This document shows, in pieces, positions 36,107 through 45,432 of a stretch of DNA of 64,000 nt. Each line of letters starts with the position of its first letter. The stretch's first letter is position 1. The DNA comes from Kluyvera sp036759925 (lineage in GTDB: Bacteria > Pseudomonadota > Gammaproteobacteria > Enterobacterales > Enterobacteriaceae), in assembly GCF_036759925.1 (NCBI RefSeq), contig NZ_JAPKIB010000009.1, positions 1-64,000 on the forward strand, in the 5' to 3' direction. The translations under genes and the position numbers were made by a program. The notes under the pieces are model-generated. The model saw only the letters and a list, made by a program, of their open reading frames with translations. It was not told the origin of the DNA and ran no database searches.

Positions 36107-36291
36107 AGTGGCTCATTCACCTTCTTATGTCAGCCCCTTCGGGACGTGCTACATAAACTTCGAATGACGCACAACAAGGTGCCTGCCGTCCAACAAATGA
36201 TAATAGCTTTGCTTTATCAACCATCGGGCGAAACGTTGAGTTAGGCACCGCCTTATTCCATAGCAAAGCCGGGCTTCTGCCCGGCTTTGTT
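36107..36291 (+). ncRNA. glmY: Small regulatory RNA GlmY
   Basis: The sequence is almost identical to E. coli GlmY. It begins agtggctcattcacc and contains the stem cagccccttcgggacgtgct, the block cttcgaatgacgcacaacaa and the 3' segment ending in a terminator (aaagccgggc/gcccggcttt, about 36265-36288). GlmY sequesters the adaptor RapZ, which spares GlmZ and raises GlmS synthesis when glucosamine-6-phosphate is low. Small reading frames across it are not genes. Confidence 0.95.
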
Positions 36292-36361
36292 ATTTCTGGC
36301 CTTTCCCTCATCGATATCCTCAGTTAGCATTCCACTACGTTGATTTACTGAGATACCTCTT

Positions 36362-37798
36362 TTGAAACGCCCCTCGCTCTCTCCACGATCGCTTCGCCAA
36401 CTGGTGACGCTGGCTTTCTTGCTGATTCTGCTGCCGCTACTGGTGCTTGCCTGGCAGGCATGGCAGAGCCTCAACATGCTCAGCGCTCAGGCCGAACAGA
36501 CTAACCGCACCACGCTGATGGATGCCCGGCGCAGCGAAGCGATGGCGAACGTCGCGCTGGATATGGAACGCAGCTACCGCCAGTACTGCGTGCTGGATGA
36601 CCCGACGCTGGCGAAGGTGTATCAGAGCCAACGTAAGCGCTACAGCGATATGCTGGAGGCGCACGCGGGCGTGCTGCCGGACGATACGCTCTACCAGCGG
36701 CTGCGGCAGAATCTTCACGACCTGACCACGCTCCAGTGCACCAATAGTGGCCCGGAAAAGCAGGCGGTGGCGAAGCTCGAAGCCTTCTCCAGCGCCAACA
36801 GCGAACTGGTGCAGGCCACCCGCACTGTCGTCTTCTCTCGTGGGCAGCAGCTCCAGCAGGCGATTGCCGAACGCGGCCAGTTCTTTGGCTGGCAGGCATT
36901 GGTGCTGTTCCTGGTCAGCCTGGCGATGGTGCTGCTGTTTACCCGTATGATCATCGGCCCGGTGAAGGGCATTGAGAGCATGATTAACCGGCTGGGTGAA
37001 GGACAGTCGCTGGACGGTGAGGTGATGTTCCGCGGCCCGCGTGAACTTCGCTCCGTCGGGCAGCGAATTATCTGGCTCAGCGACCGGCTCTCCTGGCTGG
37101 AGTCGCAACGTCACCAGTTCCTGCGTCATCTCTCTCATGAGCTGAAAACGCCGCTTGCCAGTATGCGAGAGGGCACCGAGCTGTTAGCCGACCAGGTGGT
37201 GGGGCCCCTGACGGTGGAGCAAAAAGAGGTGGTGGCTATTCTCGATAGCAGCAGTCGCAATCTACAAACCCTGATTGAACAACTGCTGGACTACAACCGA
37301 AAACTCACTGAAACCGCCGTGCGCATGGAGTACGTCGCGCTGGCACCGCTGGTCGAGCTGGTGGTTTCTGCGCACAGTTTGCCAGCAAGGGCTAAACTGA
37401 TGCACACGCAGGTCGACCTGCAGGCCCCGGCTTGCCTGGCAGAACCGACTCTTCTACTGAATGCGTTGGATAATCTCTACTCGAATGCGGTGCACTACGG
37501 CACTGAATCCGGTAACATTTATCTCCGTAGCCATCGGGTCGGTTCGCGGATAGCCATCGACGTTATCAATACCGGAACGCCGATCCCGGATAGCGAAAAA
37601 TTAATGATTTTCGAGCCTTTCTTTCAGGGTAGCCATCAGCGCAAAGGTGCGGTGAAGGGAAGCGGCCTGGGATTGAGCCTTGCACGCGACTCCGTTCGGA
37701 AAATGCACGGCGAACTACAGCTTCTCGACACCCAGGACGGCAACGTCTGTTTTCGCATCCAACTCCCGGTACCTGGGCTGGAAAAAACAACTACATGA
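36362..37798 (+). CDS. glrK: Sensor histidine kinase GlrK (QseE)
   Basis: GlrK is the inner-membrane kinase that phosphorylates GlrR to activate glmY and sigma-E-linked targets. The 478-residue chain has two membrane segments (about 13-36 and 178-196), a periplasmic domain between them, HAMP, and HisKA with H259 in FLRHLSHELKTPLAS. A HATPase domain follows (N box NALDNLYSNAVHYG; GSGLGLSLARD). The start is TTG at 36362 with a weak upstream gag. It overlaps qseG by four bases. Confidence 0.94.
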   Translation: MKRPSLSPRSLRQLVTLAFLLILLPLLVLAWQAWQSLNMLSAQAEQTNRTTLMDARRSEAMANVALDMERSYRQYCVLDDPTLAKVYQSQRKRYSDMLEAHAGVLPDDTLYQRLRQNLHDLTTLQCTNSGPEKQAVAKLEAFSSANSELVQATRTVVFSRGQQLQQAIAERGQFFGWQALVLFLVSLAMVLLFTRMIIGPVKGIESMINRLGEGQSLDGEVMFRGPRELRSVGQRIIWLSDRLSWLESQRHQFLRHLSHELKTPLASMREGTELLADQVVGPLTVEQKEVVAILDSSSRNLQTLIEQLLDYNRKLTETAVRMEYVALAPLVELVVSAHSLPARAKLMHTQVDLQAPACLAEPTLLLNALDNLYSNAVHYGTESGNIYLRSHRVGSRIAIDVINTGTPIPDSEKLMIFEPFFQGSHQRKGAVKGSGLGLSLARDSVRKMHGELQLLDTQDGNVCFRIQLPVPGLEKTTT

Positions 37799-38508
37799 AT
37801 CGAAATCGAGTCACTATGCCCCAATTCTTAGCACGGACGAGTCGGATACCACGGCGGTGGTGCGGCGGGCTATTTGGGCTCGCCTGCCTGATGCTTTCCG
37901 GGTGTAATAGCCCGTTGACGCCGCACAGCCTCGACAGCAGCGCCGAAGGCAGCGAACCGCGTCAGCAGGTGGCGGATTATTTGTCGACTAACTGCGACGA
38001 TATCTGGTCGCTGGACGGCGACACCGCAGAGAACAACCCCCTTTATTGGCTGCGTAGCGTGGACTGCGCCAACCGCCTGTCGGCAGCGCGCGCACGTGCT
38101 GAAGCCAGCCCGTTGACAGCGGATACCTGGCAGGGGGCGTTTAAACGCGGCATTCTGCTGGCTACTGCCAAAATCACCCCGACCGAGCGTCGGCAGGTGG
38201 TCACGGCGATTGATACCCTTAGCCCACAAATTCCTGTCCGCATTCGCCCGCTTTACCAGCTCTGGCGCGATGGGCAGGTATTGCAGCTATCGCTATCTGA
38301 AGAACGTCAACGTTATAGCAAACTGCAGGAGACCAGCGACGGCCAACTGGATGCGCTGCGCCTGCAGCAGCAACAGCTGCAGGGCGAACTGGATTTAACG
38401 ACCCGCAAGCTGCAAAACCTGACGGATATCGAACGCCAGCTCTCCACCCGCAAACCGGGCGCCGATATGTCTCACGGCGCGGCATCTGACGAGGATAAAC
38501 ATGACTAA
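37795..38508 (+). CDS. qseG: Outer-membrane lipoprotein QseG
   Basis: QseG is a lipoprotein that interacts with and stimulates the kinase GlrK/QseE. The 237-residue chain has a basic N-terminus, the lipobox LSGC with C37, and a C-terminal coiled-coil stretch (about 165-220, LQETSDGQLDALRLQQQQLQ). An ATG at residue 8 (37816) would give a more normal signal length. It overlaps glrK by four bases and glrR by eight, so the three genes are translationally coupled. Confidence 0.9.
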   Translation: MNRNRVTMPQFLARTSRIPRRWCGGLFGLACLMLSGCNSPLTPHSLDSSAEGSEPRQQVADYLSTNCDDIWSLDGDTAENNPLYWLRSVDCANRLSAARARAEASPLTADTWQGAFKRGILLATAKITPTERRQVVTAIDTLSPQIPVRIRPLYQLWRDGQVLQLSLSEERQRYSKLQETSDGQLDALRLQQQQLQGELDLTTRKLQNLTDIERQLSTRKPGADMSHGAASDEDKHD

Positions 38509-39838
38509 CCGCAAACCTGCGCATCTGCTGCTGGTGGATGACGACCCCGGCTTGCTGAAGCTTCTTGGGATGCGTCTAACCAGCGAAGGCTATCGGGTCG
38601 TTACGGCAGAGAGCGGTCAGCAGGGGCTTCGTGTGCTGGCGAAAGAGCGTATCGACCTGGTGATTAGCGACCTGCGGATGGACGAGATGGACGGCCTGCA
38701 GCTGTTCAGCGAAATTCAGAAAGTGCAGCCAGGGATGCCGGTGATTATCCTGACCGCCCACGGCTCAATTCCTGAAGCGGTGTCGGCGACCCAGCAGGGT
38801 GTGTTCAGCTTCTTAACCAAACCGGTGGATAAAGACGCGCTGTATAAAGCTATCGACGAAGCGCTGGAGCGCACCTCACCGGCAAACGATGAACAGTGGC
38901 GGGAAGCGATTGTCACCCGCAGCCCGCTGATGTTGCGTCTGCTGGAGCAGGCGCAGATGGTGGCGCAGTCAGACGTCAGCGTGCTGATTAACGGCCAGAG
39001 CGGTACCGGGAAAGAGATTCTGGCGCAGGCCATTCATAACGCCAGCCCGCGCCACGCCAAGCCGTTTGTGGCGATCAACTGCGGGGCGCTGCCGGAGCAA
39101 TTGCTGGAGTCTGAACTGTTCGGCCATGCGCGCGGCGCGTTTACCGGTGCGGTCAGTCACCGGGAAGGTCTGTTCCAGGCGGCGGAAGGCGGCACGCTGT
39201 TTCTTGATGAAATTGGCGATATGCCCGCACCGCTGCAGGTGAAACTGCTGCGTGTGCTACAGGAGCGCAAGGTGCGCCCGCTGGGCAGCAACCGCGATCT
39301 CGATATCAACGTACGTATCATCTCCGCTACCCACCGGGATCTGCCAAAGGCGATGGCCCGCGGCGAGTTTCGTGAAGATCTCTTCTACCGCCTGAACGTG
39401 GTGAACCTCAAGATCCCAACGCTTGCCGAACGTACCGAAGATATTCCGCTGCTGGCAAACTACCTGTTGCGTCAGGCGGCGGATCGCCATAAGCCGTTCG
39501 TGCGTGCTTTTTCCACCGACGCCATGAAGCGCCTGATGGCGGCCAACTGGCCGGGTAACGTGCGCCAGCTGGTCAACGTGATTGAGCAGTGCGTGGCGTT
39601 GACCTCATCGCCGGTCATTAGCGACGCGCTGGTCGATCAGGCGCTGGAAGGGGAGAACACTGCGCTACCGACCTTCGTGGAAGCGCGCAATCAGTTTGAG
39701 CTCAACTACCTGCGTAAGCTGCTGCAAATCACCAAAGGCAACGTCACTCATGCGGCGCGTATGGCCGGACGTAACCGCACCGAGTTCTACAAATTGCTCT
39801 CCCGCCATGAACTGGATGCGAACGATTTTAAAGAGTAG
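38501..39838 (+). CDS. glrR: Sigma-54-dependent response regulator GlrR (QseF)
   Basis: GlrR activates sigma-54 transcription of glmY. The 445-residue chain has a receiver domain with phospho-acceptor D57 (LVISDLRMDEMDG), an AAA+ domain with Walker A GQSGTGKE and the sigma-54 contact loop GAFTGA, and a C-terminal Fis-type HTH (GNVTHAARMAGRNRTEFYKLL). Its binding motif occurs three times upstream of glmY, in the same window. Confidence 0.96.
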   Translation: MTNRKPAHLLLVDDDPGLLKLLGMRLTSEGYRVVTAESGQQGLRVLAKERIDLVISDLRMDEMDGLQLFSEIQKVQPGMPVIILTAHGSIPEAVSATQQGVFSFLTKPVDKDALYKAIDEALERTSPANDEQWREAIVTRSPLMLRLLEQAQMVAQSDVSVLINGQSGTGKEILAQAIHNASPRHAKPFVAINCGALPEQLLESELFGHARGAFTGAVSHREGLFQAAEGGTLFLDEIGDMPAPLQVKLLRVLQERKVRPLGSNRDLDINVRIISATHRDLPKAMARGEFREDLFYRLNVVNLKIPTLAERTEDIPLLANYLLRQAADRHKPFVRAFSTDAMKRLMAANWPGNVRQLVNVIEQCVALTSSPVISDALVDQALEGENTALPTFVEARNQFELNYLRKLLQITKGNVTHAARMAGRNRTEFYKLLSRHELDANDFKE

Positions 39839-39906
39839 CACCCGAAATACGACTGATTTATGATACGGTGAGCAACCGGTTACGCGATAAAAACGACAGG
39901 AACACC

Positions 39907-40245
39907 ATGAAAAAGATTGATGCGATTATTAAACCCTTCAAACTGGATGACGTACGTGAAGCGCTGGCGGAAGTTGGCATCACCGGGATGACGGTAACGG
40001 AAGTGAAAGGCTTTGGCCGTCAGAAGGGCCACACCGAGCTGTACCGCGGTGCGGAGTACATGGTGGACTTTCTGCCGAAGGTGAAAATTGAGATCGTGGT
40101 GACCGACGATATCGTCGATACCTGTGTGGATACCATTATCCGTACCGCGCAGACCGGTAAAATCGGCGACGGCAAAATCTTTGTCTTCGACGTGGCGCGT
40201 GTGATTCGTATCCGTACCGGTGAAGAAGACGACGCAGCAATCTAA
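39907..40245 (+). CDS. glnB: Nitrogen regulatory protein P-II
   Basis: GlnB senses 2-oxoglutarate, ATP and (through uridylylation by GlnD) glutamine, and controls NtrB and GlnE. The 112-residue protein is nearly identical to E. coli GlnB, with the T-loop RGAEYMV carrying the uridylylated Y51 and the C-loop RIRTGEEDDAAI. A proline in the segment IEIVVPDD of E. coli is threonine here. The ATG at 39907 lies 69 bases after glrR. Confidence 0.97.
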   Translation: MKKIDAIIKPFKLDDVREALAEVGITGMTVTEVKGFGRQKGHTELYRGAEYMVDFLPKVKIEIVVTDDIVDTCVDTIIRTAQTGKIGDGKIFVFDVARVIRIRTGEEDDAAI

Positions 40246-40246
40246 T

Positions 40247-40333
40247 TGATGTAGGCCGGATAAGCGAAGCGCCATCCGGCTGACACCACGCAGGATGCCG
40301 GATGGCGGCGCAAACGCCTTATCCGGCCTACGG
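40247..40333. repeat. BIME: two inverted REP units
   Basis: Facing copies of gtaggccggataagcgaagc and gcgcaaacgccttatccggc flank gccatccggc/gccggatggc arms. This is a classic bacterial interspersed mosaic element between the convergent glnB and dtpC genes. Confidence 0.9.
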
Positions 40334-40335
40334 TA

Positions 40336-41799
40336 TTACTCGTCGGTTTGTGCTAAAGCTACGCTGGACGAACCTAGCAGACGTTTCAGTGCGACCAGCA
40401 CCACAATCAGCGCCACCGCGCCCAGCGTCCATTCCCCCATTTGCGAGAAAAAGTGCCCATAGGCATCGATAGCCGTATCGCTAATTTGTGATTCGGTGGT
40501 TTTCTGCGCCACCACGCCCGCCAGCCAGTTAGCGACCGAGCCGGTTGCCAGCATGTAGATGCCAGTCAGTACGCCGGTCACCCCAGGCAAGTTCAGACGC
40601 GTAATCTGCGCCATCGCCACCGGGTCAATAAACAACTCGGCGAAGCCCATCAGCGCCAGCCCGGCGACCATCATGCCCATTGAGGCCTGACCATGCAGCT
40701 GCGCGCCGTGCGCGTTCAACGCCAGCAGCATAAAGCCTGCTCCCATCAGCACCAGCCCGAATGCAAACTTCAGCCACACCCGCAGGGCAGAACTCACGCT
40801 GCTTTCCGGACGCGCCAGCCAGGCCAGCACCACGCCTGCCGTCATCACGGCAATCGCGTTGACTGACTGGAAGAGCGCGGTTGGTACTTCAACGTTCAGC
40901 CAGCGACGATTTACGAAGTGGTCGATAAACAGGCTGATAGAGCTGCCGCCCTGCTGGGCCAGCACCCAAAACAGCGTGCCGGTCAACATCAGCAAAATGA
41001 TTTGCCCCAGGGCACGGCGCTGTGCCGGGAAGCGTAGCATAATGCGCGCAACGATAACGGCGGCGGCCGCGCAGACGATCGCCAGCAGATAGCCTGACCA
41101 GTCGTTTTGCAGCAGCAGGGTGAAGAACAGCGGCGCGATGCATAGCATCAGCGCCAGCCAGCCCCAGGTCGGCAGGATAAACTTCACTGCCCGCAGCGCC
41201 GGTTTGTTTATCCCTTGCGTATGACGGAAATGGCGATGGCCGCTTAAGAAGACGATCAGGCCAATAAACATGCCGATGCCTGCCAGCGCGAAGCCAACGT
41301 GCCAGCCGTACCACTGCGCCGCCAACCCGCAGGCGATAGGCGCCGCAATGGAGCCGATGTTGCCCGCCGCATACAGCAGCGAAAAACCGCCGTCGCGACG
41401 GTTGTCGTCGGGGGCGTACATCTCGCCTAATAGACAGCTGATATTGGATTTAAACAGGCCGTAGCCGCAGATGATAATCCCCAATGCGAGGTACAGGCTC
41501 CACGTGGAATCCGATTCCACGCCAAGCACAATATGCCCAAGCGTCATCAGCAGCGCGCCTGATATGACGGCGGTTCGGTTACCGAGCAAGCGGTCGGCGA
41601 GCCAGCCGCCCAGAATAGGGGTGACATAGACCAGCGACGCGTAGGCGCTGAACAGGTCGATAGCGTGGCTGTCGTTGAAGCCAAGCTGGTGGGTAAGGTA
41701 AAGGATGAGCAGGGCACGCATGCCATAGAAGCTGAAATATTCCCAGATTTGAATCGCCACGATGTAATAGATCGCGCGCGGTTGTGAGGGTGTTTTCAT
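40336..41799 (-). CDS. dtpC: Dipeptide/tripeptide:H+ symporter DtpC (YjdL-like)
   Basis: This 487-residue POT-family peptide transporter is close to E. coli DtpC along its full length, with about fourteen membrane segments and the POT motif FSLLYAAGNIGSI. The first helix carries IWEYFSFYGMR in place of the canonical ExxERFxYY, a known feature of DtpC. E. coli also has this gene directly downstream of cadBA, so it belongs to the lysine decarboxylase module and may import lysine-containing peptides. Confidence 0.92.
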   Translation of the reverse strand: MKTPSQPRAIYYIVAIQIWEYFSFYGMRALLILYLTHQLGFNDSHAIDLFSAYASLVYVTPILGGWLADRLLGNRTAVISGALLMTLGHIVLGVESDSTWSLYLALGIIICGYGLFKSNISCLLGEMYAPDDNRRDGGFSLLYAAGNIGSIAAPIACGLAAQWYGWHVGFALAGIGMFIGLIVFLSGHRHFRHTQGINKPALRAVKFILPTWGWLALMLCIAPLFFTLLLQNDWSGYLLAIVCAAAAVIVARIMLRFPAQRRALGQIILLMLTGTLFWVLAQQGGSSISLFIDHFVNRRWLNVEVPTALFQSVNAIAVMTAGVVLAWLARPESSVSSALRVWLKFAFGLVLMGAGFMLLALNAHGAQLHGQASMGMMVAGLALMGFAELFIDPVAMAQITRLNLPGVTGVLTGIYMLATGSVANWLAGVVAQKTTESQISDTAIDAYGHFFSQMGEWTLGAVALIVVLVALKRLLGSSSVALAQTDE

Positions 41800-41828
41800 G
41801 TCGATTCCTTGCTGTGTGAATGCACGAA

Positions 41829-41860
41829 AAAGGGAAGCGGCAAGCCGCTTCCCTCTGTTT
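41829..41860 (-). terminator. Terminator between cadA and dtpC
   Basis: The perfect stem agggaagcgg/ccgcttccct with a small loop starts just after the cadA stop codon. T tracts lie on both sides, so it can act in either direction. Confidence 0.85.
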
Positions 41861-41865
41861 TTTAA

Positions 41866-44010
41866 TTATTTTTTAGCGTCTTTCAGCACTTTAACCGTGT
41901 AACGACCATCCGCCTGACGGTAGGCGCCGTGGATGTCGGTTTCGAAGCCTGGGTAATGTGCGCCGATTTCGCACAGCATCTGCAGGAACTCCAGCACCGG
42001 GCGGCTCTCTTCGGTGATCATCTCACCCGGCATGACCAGCGGCACGCCTGGAGGATACGGCAGGATCATGTTGGCGTTGATACGGCCAACGACTTCATCC
42101 AGATAGACCTCTTCCGTTTCACCATGCAGCTCTTTCTGGAACGCCTCGAACGGGGTGATTTCCATGGCTGGCAGCACTTCAAACGCGCGGAACATCAGGT
42201 CCGGCAGGTTGTGGTGCTCAACCAGTTTATGGATGCTCTGCGCCAGTTCCTGAATACGCATGTTTTCATAGAATTCAGGCGCTTCCTGGTACAGCGAAGG
42301 CAGAATATTTTTCACCCGCAGGTTCAGGTCAAAGGCGCGTTTGAACTCGGTCAGCGCGCGCAGCAGGCTCAGCGCCTTGGTTTTATCGATCCCGATGCTG
42401 AACAGGAACAGCAGGTTGTACGGGCCGGTTTTCTCAACGATGATGCCGCGCTCGTCGAGGTATTTGGCGACCAGACTGGCCGGAATACCGAAGTCGTCCA
42501 TGGTACCGTCTTTTTTCATGCCCGGAGTCAGGATGGTGACTTTGATCGGGTCGAGGTACATGTGCTCGTTGTCGATATTTTTGAAACCGTGCCATGCGCT
42601 GTCAGAACGCAGCGGCCAGCAGTCAGGGCCGTCGATGTGCTCCGGCTGCCAGACGTCGAAGAACCAGCCCTCGGATTCGCCTTTCAGTCGTTTGATCTCT
42701 TTACGGAACTTGATTGCCCGCTCGATAGAGCCGTTAATCAGACGCTTACCGGCATTGCCTTTCATCATCGCCGCGGCGGTTTCAGTGGAGGCCACGATGC
42801 CGTAATGCGGAGAGGTGGTGGTGTGCATCATGTAGGCTTCGTTGAAGGTCTCTTCGTTGATGTCGCCCTTCACGTGAATCATCGATGCCTGAGAGAACGC
42901 CGCCAGCAGTTTGTGCGTGGACTGGGTCTCATAAATCACTTTGCCTTCAACACGGTCGCCGCTCATCCCACATTTACCCGCATAGATTGGCGAGAAGTTG
43001 GTGTAAGGCACCCAGGCGGAGTCGAAGTGAATGGATTTCACATCCAGCGTCTTCTTAATGTAGTCGGTGTTGTACAGCAGACCGTCATAGGTAGAGTTGG
43101 TGATAACCGCATGCACCGGCCAGGTCGCGTTAGGCGTGGCTTTCACGCGTTTTTCAATGGTTGCGCGCTGGAATTCGCTCTGCGGAATACCGCCGAGGAT
43201 ACCGTACGCGTTACGGGTTGGGCGGAAGTAGATCGGCGTAATATTGCTCATCATCATCAGATGCGTCAGCGATTTATGGCAGTTACGGTCGATAAGTACG
43301 GTGCTGCCCGCCGGTGCGGAATACATGCCAACGATTTTGTTCGCGGTAGAGGTACCGTTGGTCACCATGTAGCTGCGCTCGGCGTTAAAGACGCGGGCGA
43401 TATACTCTTCGGCTTCTTTGTGCGGGCCGGAGTGGTCCAGCAGAGAACCCAGCTCGGAAACAGAAATAGAGATGTCAGACTTCATGGCGTTAGAGCCGAA
43501 GAAGTCATGGAAAATGCTGCCGACCGGGCTTTTCTGGAAAGCGGTACCGCCCATGTGGCCTGGGGTACAGAAGGTATATTTGCCTTCACGCACGTATTTG
43601 AACAGCGCTTTGGTCAGCGGTGGCAGAATGGCGTCGATGTATTCGTCGGTGCTCTGGCGGATTTTCGCCGCAATGTCAGCCGCGGCGCCCAGTGCGTATT
43701 CGAAGAAACGAACCTGCATGCGCAGATCGTTCAGGCTGACGTCCAACGTGGAGTAGCTGTTGGCAAAAGCGTAAACCGGCATGTACTCGTTCAGTGCGCT
43801 GATCTCTTCGCACAGCTCAAGGTTGTACTTGTCCCAGTCAAAGATCACGCCGCAGAGATTGGCATTATTTTCAATCAGCTTCAGCAGGTCTTCACGGTCA
43901 TTCGGGTAAACGATGCGGAAGTTCAGGCCTTCCAGCGCGCGGTGAAGCTCACGAATAGGCTCTTCTTTAAAATAGACGCCCATGTGGTTCATGATAGCAA
44001 TAACGTTCAT
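41866..44010 (-). CDS. cadA: Inducible lysine decarboxylase CadA
   Basis: CadA converts lysine to cadaverine and CO2, consuming a proton under acid stress. The 714-residue chain has the wing, PLP and C-terminal domains of group III decarboxylases. The PLP lysine is in STHKLLAAFSQ near residue 367, and GTSTANKIVG and the acidic C-terminal part are kept. Three in-frame ATGs occur (44022, 44016, 44010). The last gives the E. coli start MNVIAIMNHMG, but ribosome-binding-site spacing slightly favours 44016. It lies downstream of cadB. Confidence 0.95.
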   Translation of the reverse strand: MNVIAIMNHMGVYFKEEPIRELHRALEGLNFRIVYPNDREDLLKLIENNANLCGVIFDWDKYNLELCEEISALNEYMPVYAFANSYSTLDVSLNDLRMQVRFFEYALGAAADIAAKIRQSTDEYIDAILPPLTKALFKYVREGKYTFCTPGHMGGTAFQKSPVGSIFHDFFGSNAMKSDISISVSELGSLLDHSGPHKEAEEYIARVFNAERSYMVTNGTSTANKIVGMYSAPAGSTVLIDRNCHKSLTHLMMMSNITPIYFRPTRNAYGILGGIPQSEFQRATIEKRVKATPNATWPVHAVITNSTYDGLLYNTDYIKKTLDVKSIHFDSAWVPYTNFSPIYAGKCGMSGDRVEGKVIYETQSTHKLLAAFSQASMIHVKGDINEETFNEAYMMHTTTSPHYGIVASTETAAAMMKGNAGKRLINGSIERAIKFRKEIKRLKGESEGWFFDVWQPEHIDGPDCWPLRSDSAWHGFKNIDNEHMYLDPIKVTILTPGMKKDGTMDDFGIPASLVAKYLDERGIIVEKTGPYNLLFLFSIGIDKTKALSLLRALTEFKRAFDLNLRVKNILPSLYQEAPEFYENMRIQELAQSIHKLVEHHNLPDLMFRAFEVLPAMEITPFEAFQKELHGETEEVYLDEVVGRINANMILPYPPGVPLVMPGEMITEESRPVLEFLQMLCEIGAHYPGFETDIHGAYRQADGRYTVKVLKDAKK

Positions 44011-44034
44011 AGTCATAGTCATGTTTCCGGATAA

Positions 44035-44077
44035 AGAAGGCCCCTCCCGCCACGATGTGGCAGGTGAAGGAGGAGCC
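44035..44077 (-). terminator. Hairpin between cadB and cadA
   Basis: On the minus strand ggctcctcc pairs with ggaggggcc (one GU pair) around an inner gccac/gtggc stem, followed by ttcttt. It could act as an attenuator or an RNA-stability element that sets the CadA:CadB ratio. Confidence 0.55.
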
Positions 44078-44100
44078 TTTAGAGAAATTAGGGGGAGCGA

Positions 44101-45432
44101 TTACAGCGCTTGAGCCGTGTTGTTTTCGTCGTCGTTATGCTGACGCTGGTGCATTTTGCGACCGTAGAACATCAGGATAACGAGGCTGACGATGAAGGTA
44201 CCGGACAGTTCGAAGGAGCTTGCACCCATCAGCGCGATGAAGCAGAACGCGCAGCCCAGCACGGAGCAGATAAGGCTGACGAAGTTACGAACGTTGATAC
44301 CTTCGAAGCGAATCAGGTCAACGCAGGAGTAGAAGTACGGCAGCATGGTCAGCAGTACGGCGATACCGGTCAGTTCACCGAACAGGTCAGAGGCTTTGCC
44401 GCCGTTGGAGTTCATCACGGTGATGATGATCATCAGACCGGTCATTTTCAGGCCAGCCAGCAGCAGGCCTTTCTTAGGAATACCGTTTTTATCGAGCTCA
44501 CCGTATACTTTCGGGAAGTTACCGTCGTTGGCGGCACGTACGCCTGCCTGACCAACCAGCATCATCCAGGAGCCCAGAGAAGTCAGGCACGCAAAGGCGG
44601 TGAAGGCGGAAACCAGTGGCGCAGCCCAGCTACCCAGAATGGTAGAGGCGCTGACGGCAAACGGCGCACCGGAAGAGGCCATCACGGAAGCCGGATACAT
44701 ACCGGAGATAACCTGAGTGGCGGCGATATAAACGATACCGGCCAGCGCGGTACCCAGCATGGTTGCCATGGGTACGGTACGTTTCGGGTTTTTCACCATG
44801 CCGGTACTCACCGCGGCAGATTCCACGCCGACGAACGCCCACAGGCACAGCAGAATACTTTTAATCACCGCGTGTGGATCGGTTGTGGTAGAGGTGTTCC
44901 AGTTGGCGTGGTAGGTCGCAATATCAAACCAATGCCAGCCGACAACGGCGGTCAGCACAACTGGAATCAGTACCAGGAAAAGACCAATAGTTGTTAGACG
45001 GCTTACCCAGGTACCGCCCAGCATGTTGATAAAGGTGAACAGCCACACGATGGCGATACACGCGATACCGGCAGGAATCGGGTCGTTTAATACCGGGAAG
45101 TAGGTGGATAAATAAGAGACGGCGGTAATACCGATGGCCAGGTTACCGATCCAGTTGGCGTGATAATAAAGGACGCCGGTCTGGAAGCCGAAAGCGGGAG
45201 ATAATTCACCGGCGTACGCAATGGGGCCACCCTGCTGCGGGTTCTTCGTTGCCAGTCGAGCGTAAACGTAAGCCAGTGACATGGCACCAATAATAGAAAT
45301 AACCCAGCCCCAAATGGCAATACCACCGATGCTGGCGAGGTTCGCGGGTAATAATGCGATACCGCTCCCCATCATATTCCCGGCAACAACGCCGGTACAG
45401 GCAAATAGCCCGATCTTTTTGGCAGAACTCAT
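44101..45432 (-). CDS. cadB: Lysine/cadaverine antiporter CadB
   Basis: CadB is an inner-membrane APC-family exchanger that imports lysine and exports cadaverine. The 443-residue chain has about twelve hydrophobic segments and the family N-terminus GVVAGNMMGSGIALLPANLA. E. coli CadB is 444 residues and nearly collinear. It is the first gene of the cadBA operon, with cttaggagaaac-type sequence (minus strand: caggagaaacgaac) before the ATG. Confidence 0.96.
   Translation of the reverse strand: MSSAKKIGLFACTGVVAGNMMGSGIALLPANLASIGGIAIWGWVISIIGAMSLAYVYARLATKNPQQGGPIAYAGELSPAFGFQTGVLYYHANWIGNLAIGITAVSYLSTYFPVLNDPIPAGIACIAIVWLFTFINMLGGTWVSRLTTIGLFLVLIPVVLTAVVGWHWFDIATYHANWNTSTTTDPHAVIKSILLCLWAFVGVESAAVSTGMVKNPKRTVPMATMLGTALAGIVYIAATQVISGMYPASVMASSGAPFAVSASTILGSWAAPLVSAFTAFACLTSLGSWMMLVGQAGVRAANDGNFPKVYGELDKNGIPKKGLLLAGLKMTGLMIIITVMNSNGGKASDLFGELTGIAVLLTMLPYFYSCVDLIRFEGINVRNFVSLICSVLGCAFCFIALMGASSFELSGTFIVSLVILMFYGRKMHQRQHNDDENNTAQAL

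Noticed and set aside
35947..36244. Two small frames across the glmY region
   Set aside because: They overlap the glmY promoter and RNA, which explain the sequence fully.
41929..44034. A 701-codon open frame on the plus strand opposite cadA
   Set aside because: It lies wholly over a clearly conserved gene, its product has no recognisable motif, and long antisense frames are common in high-GC codon usage.
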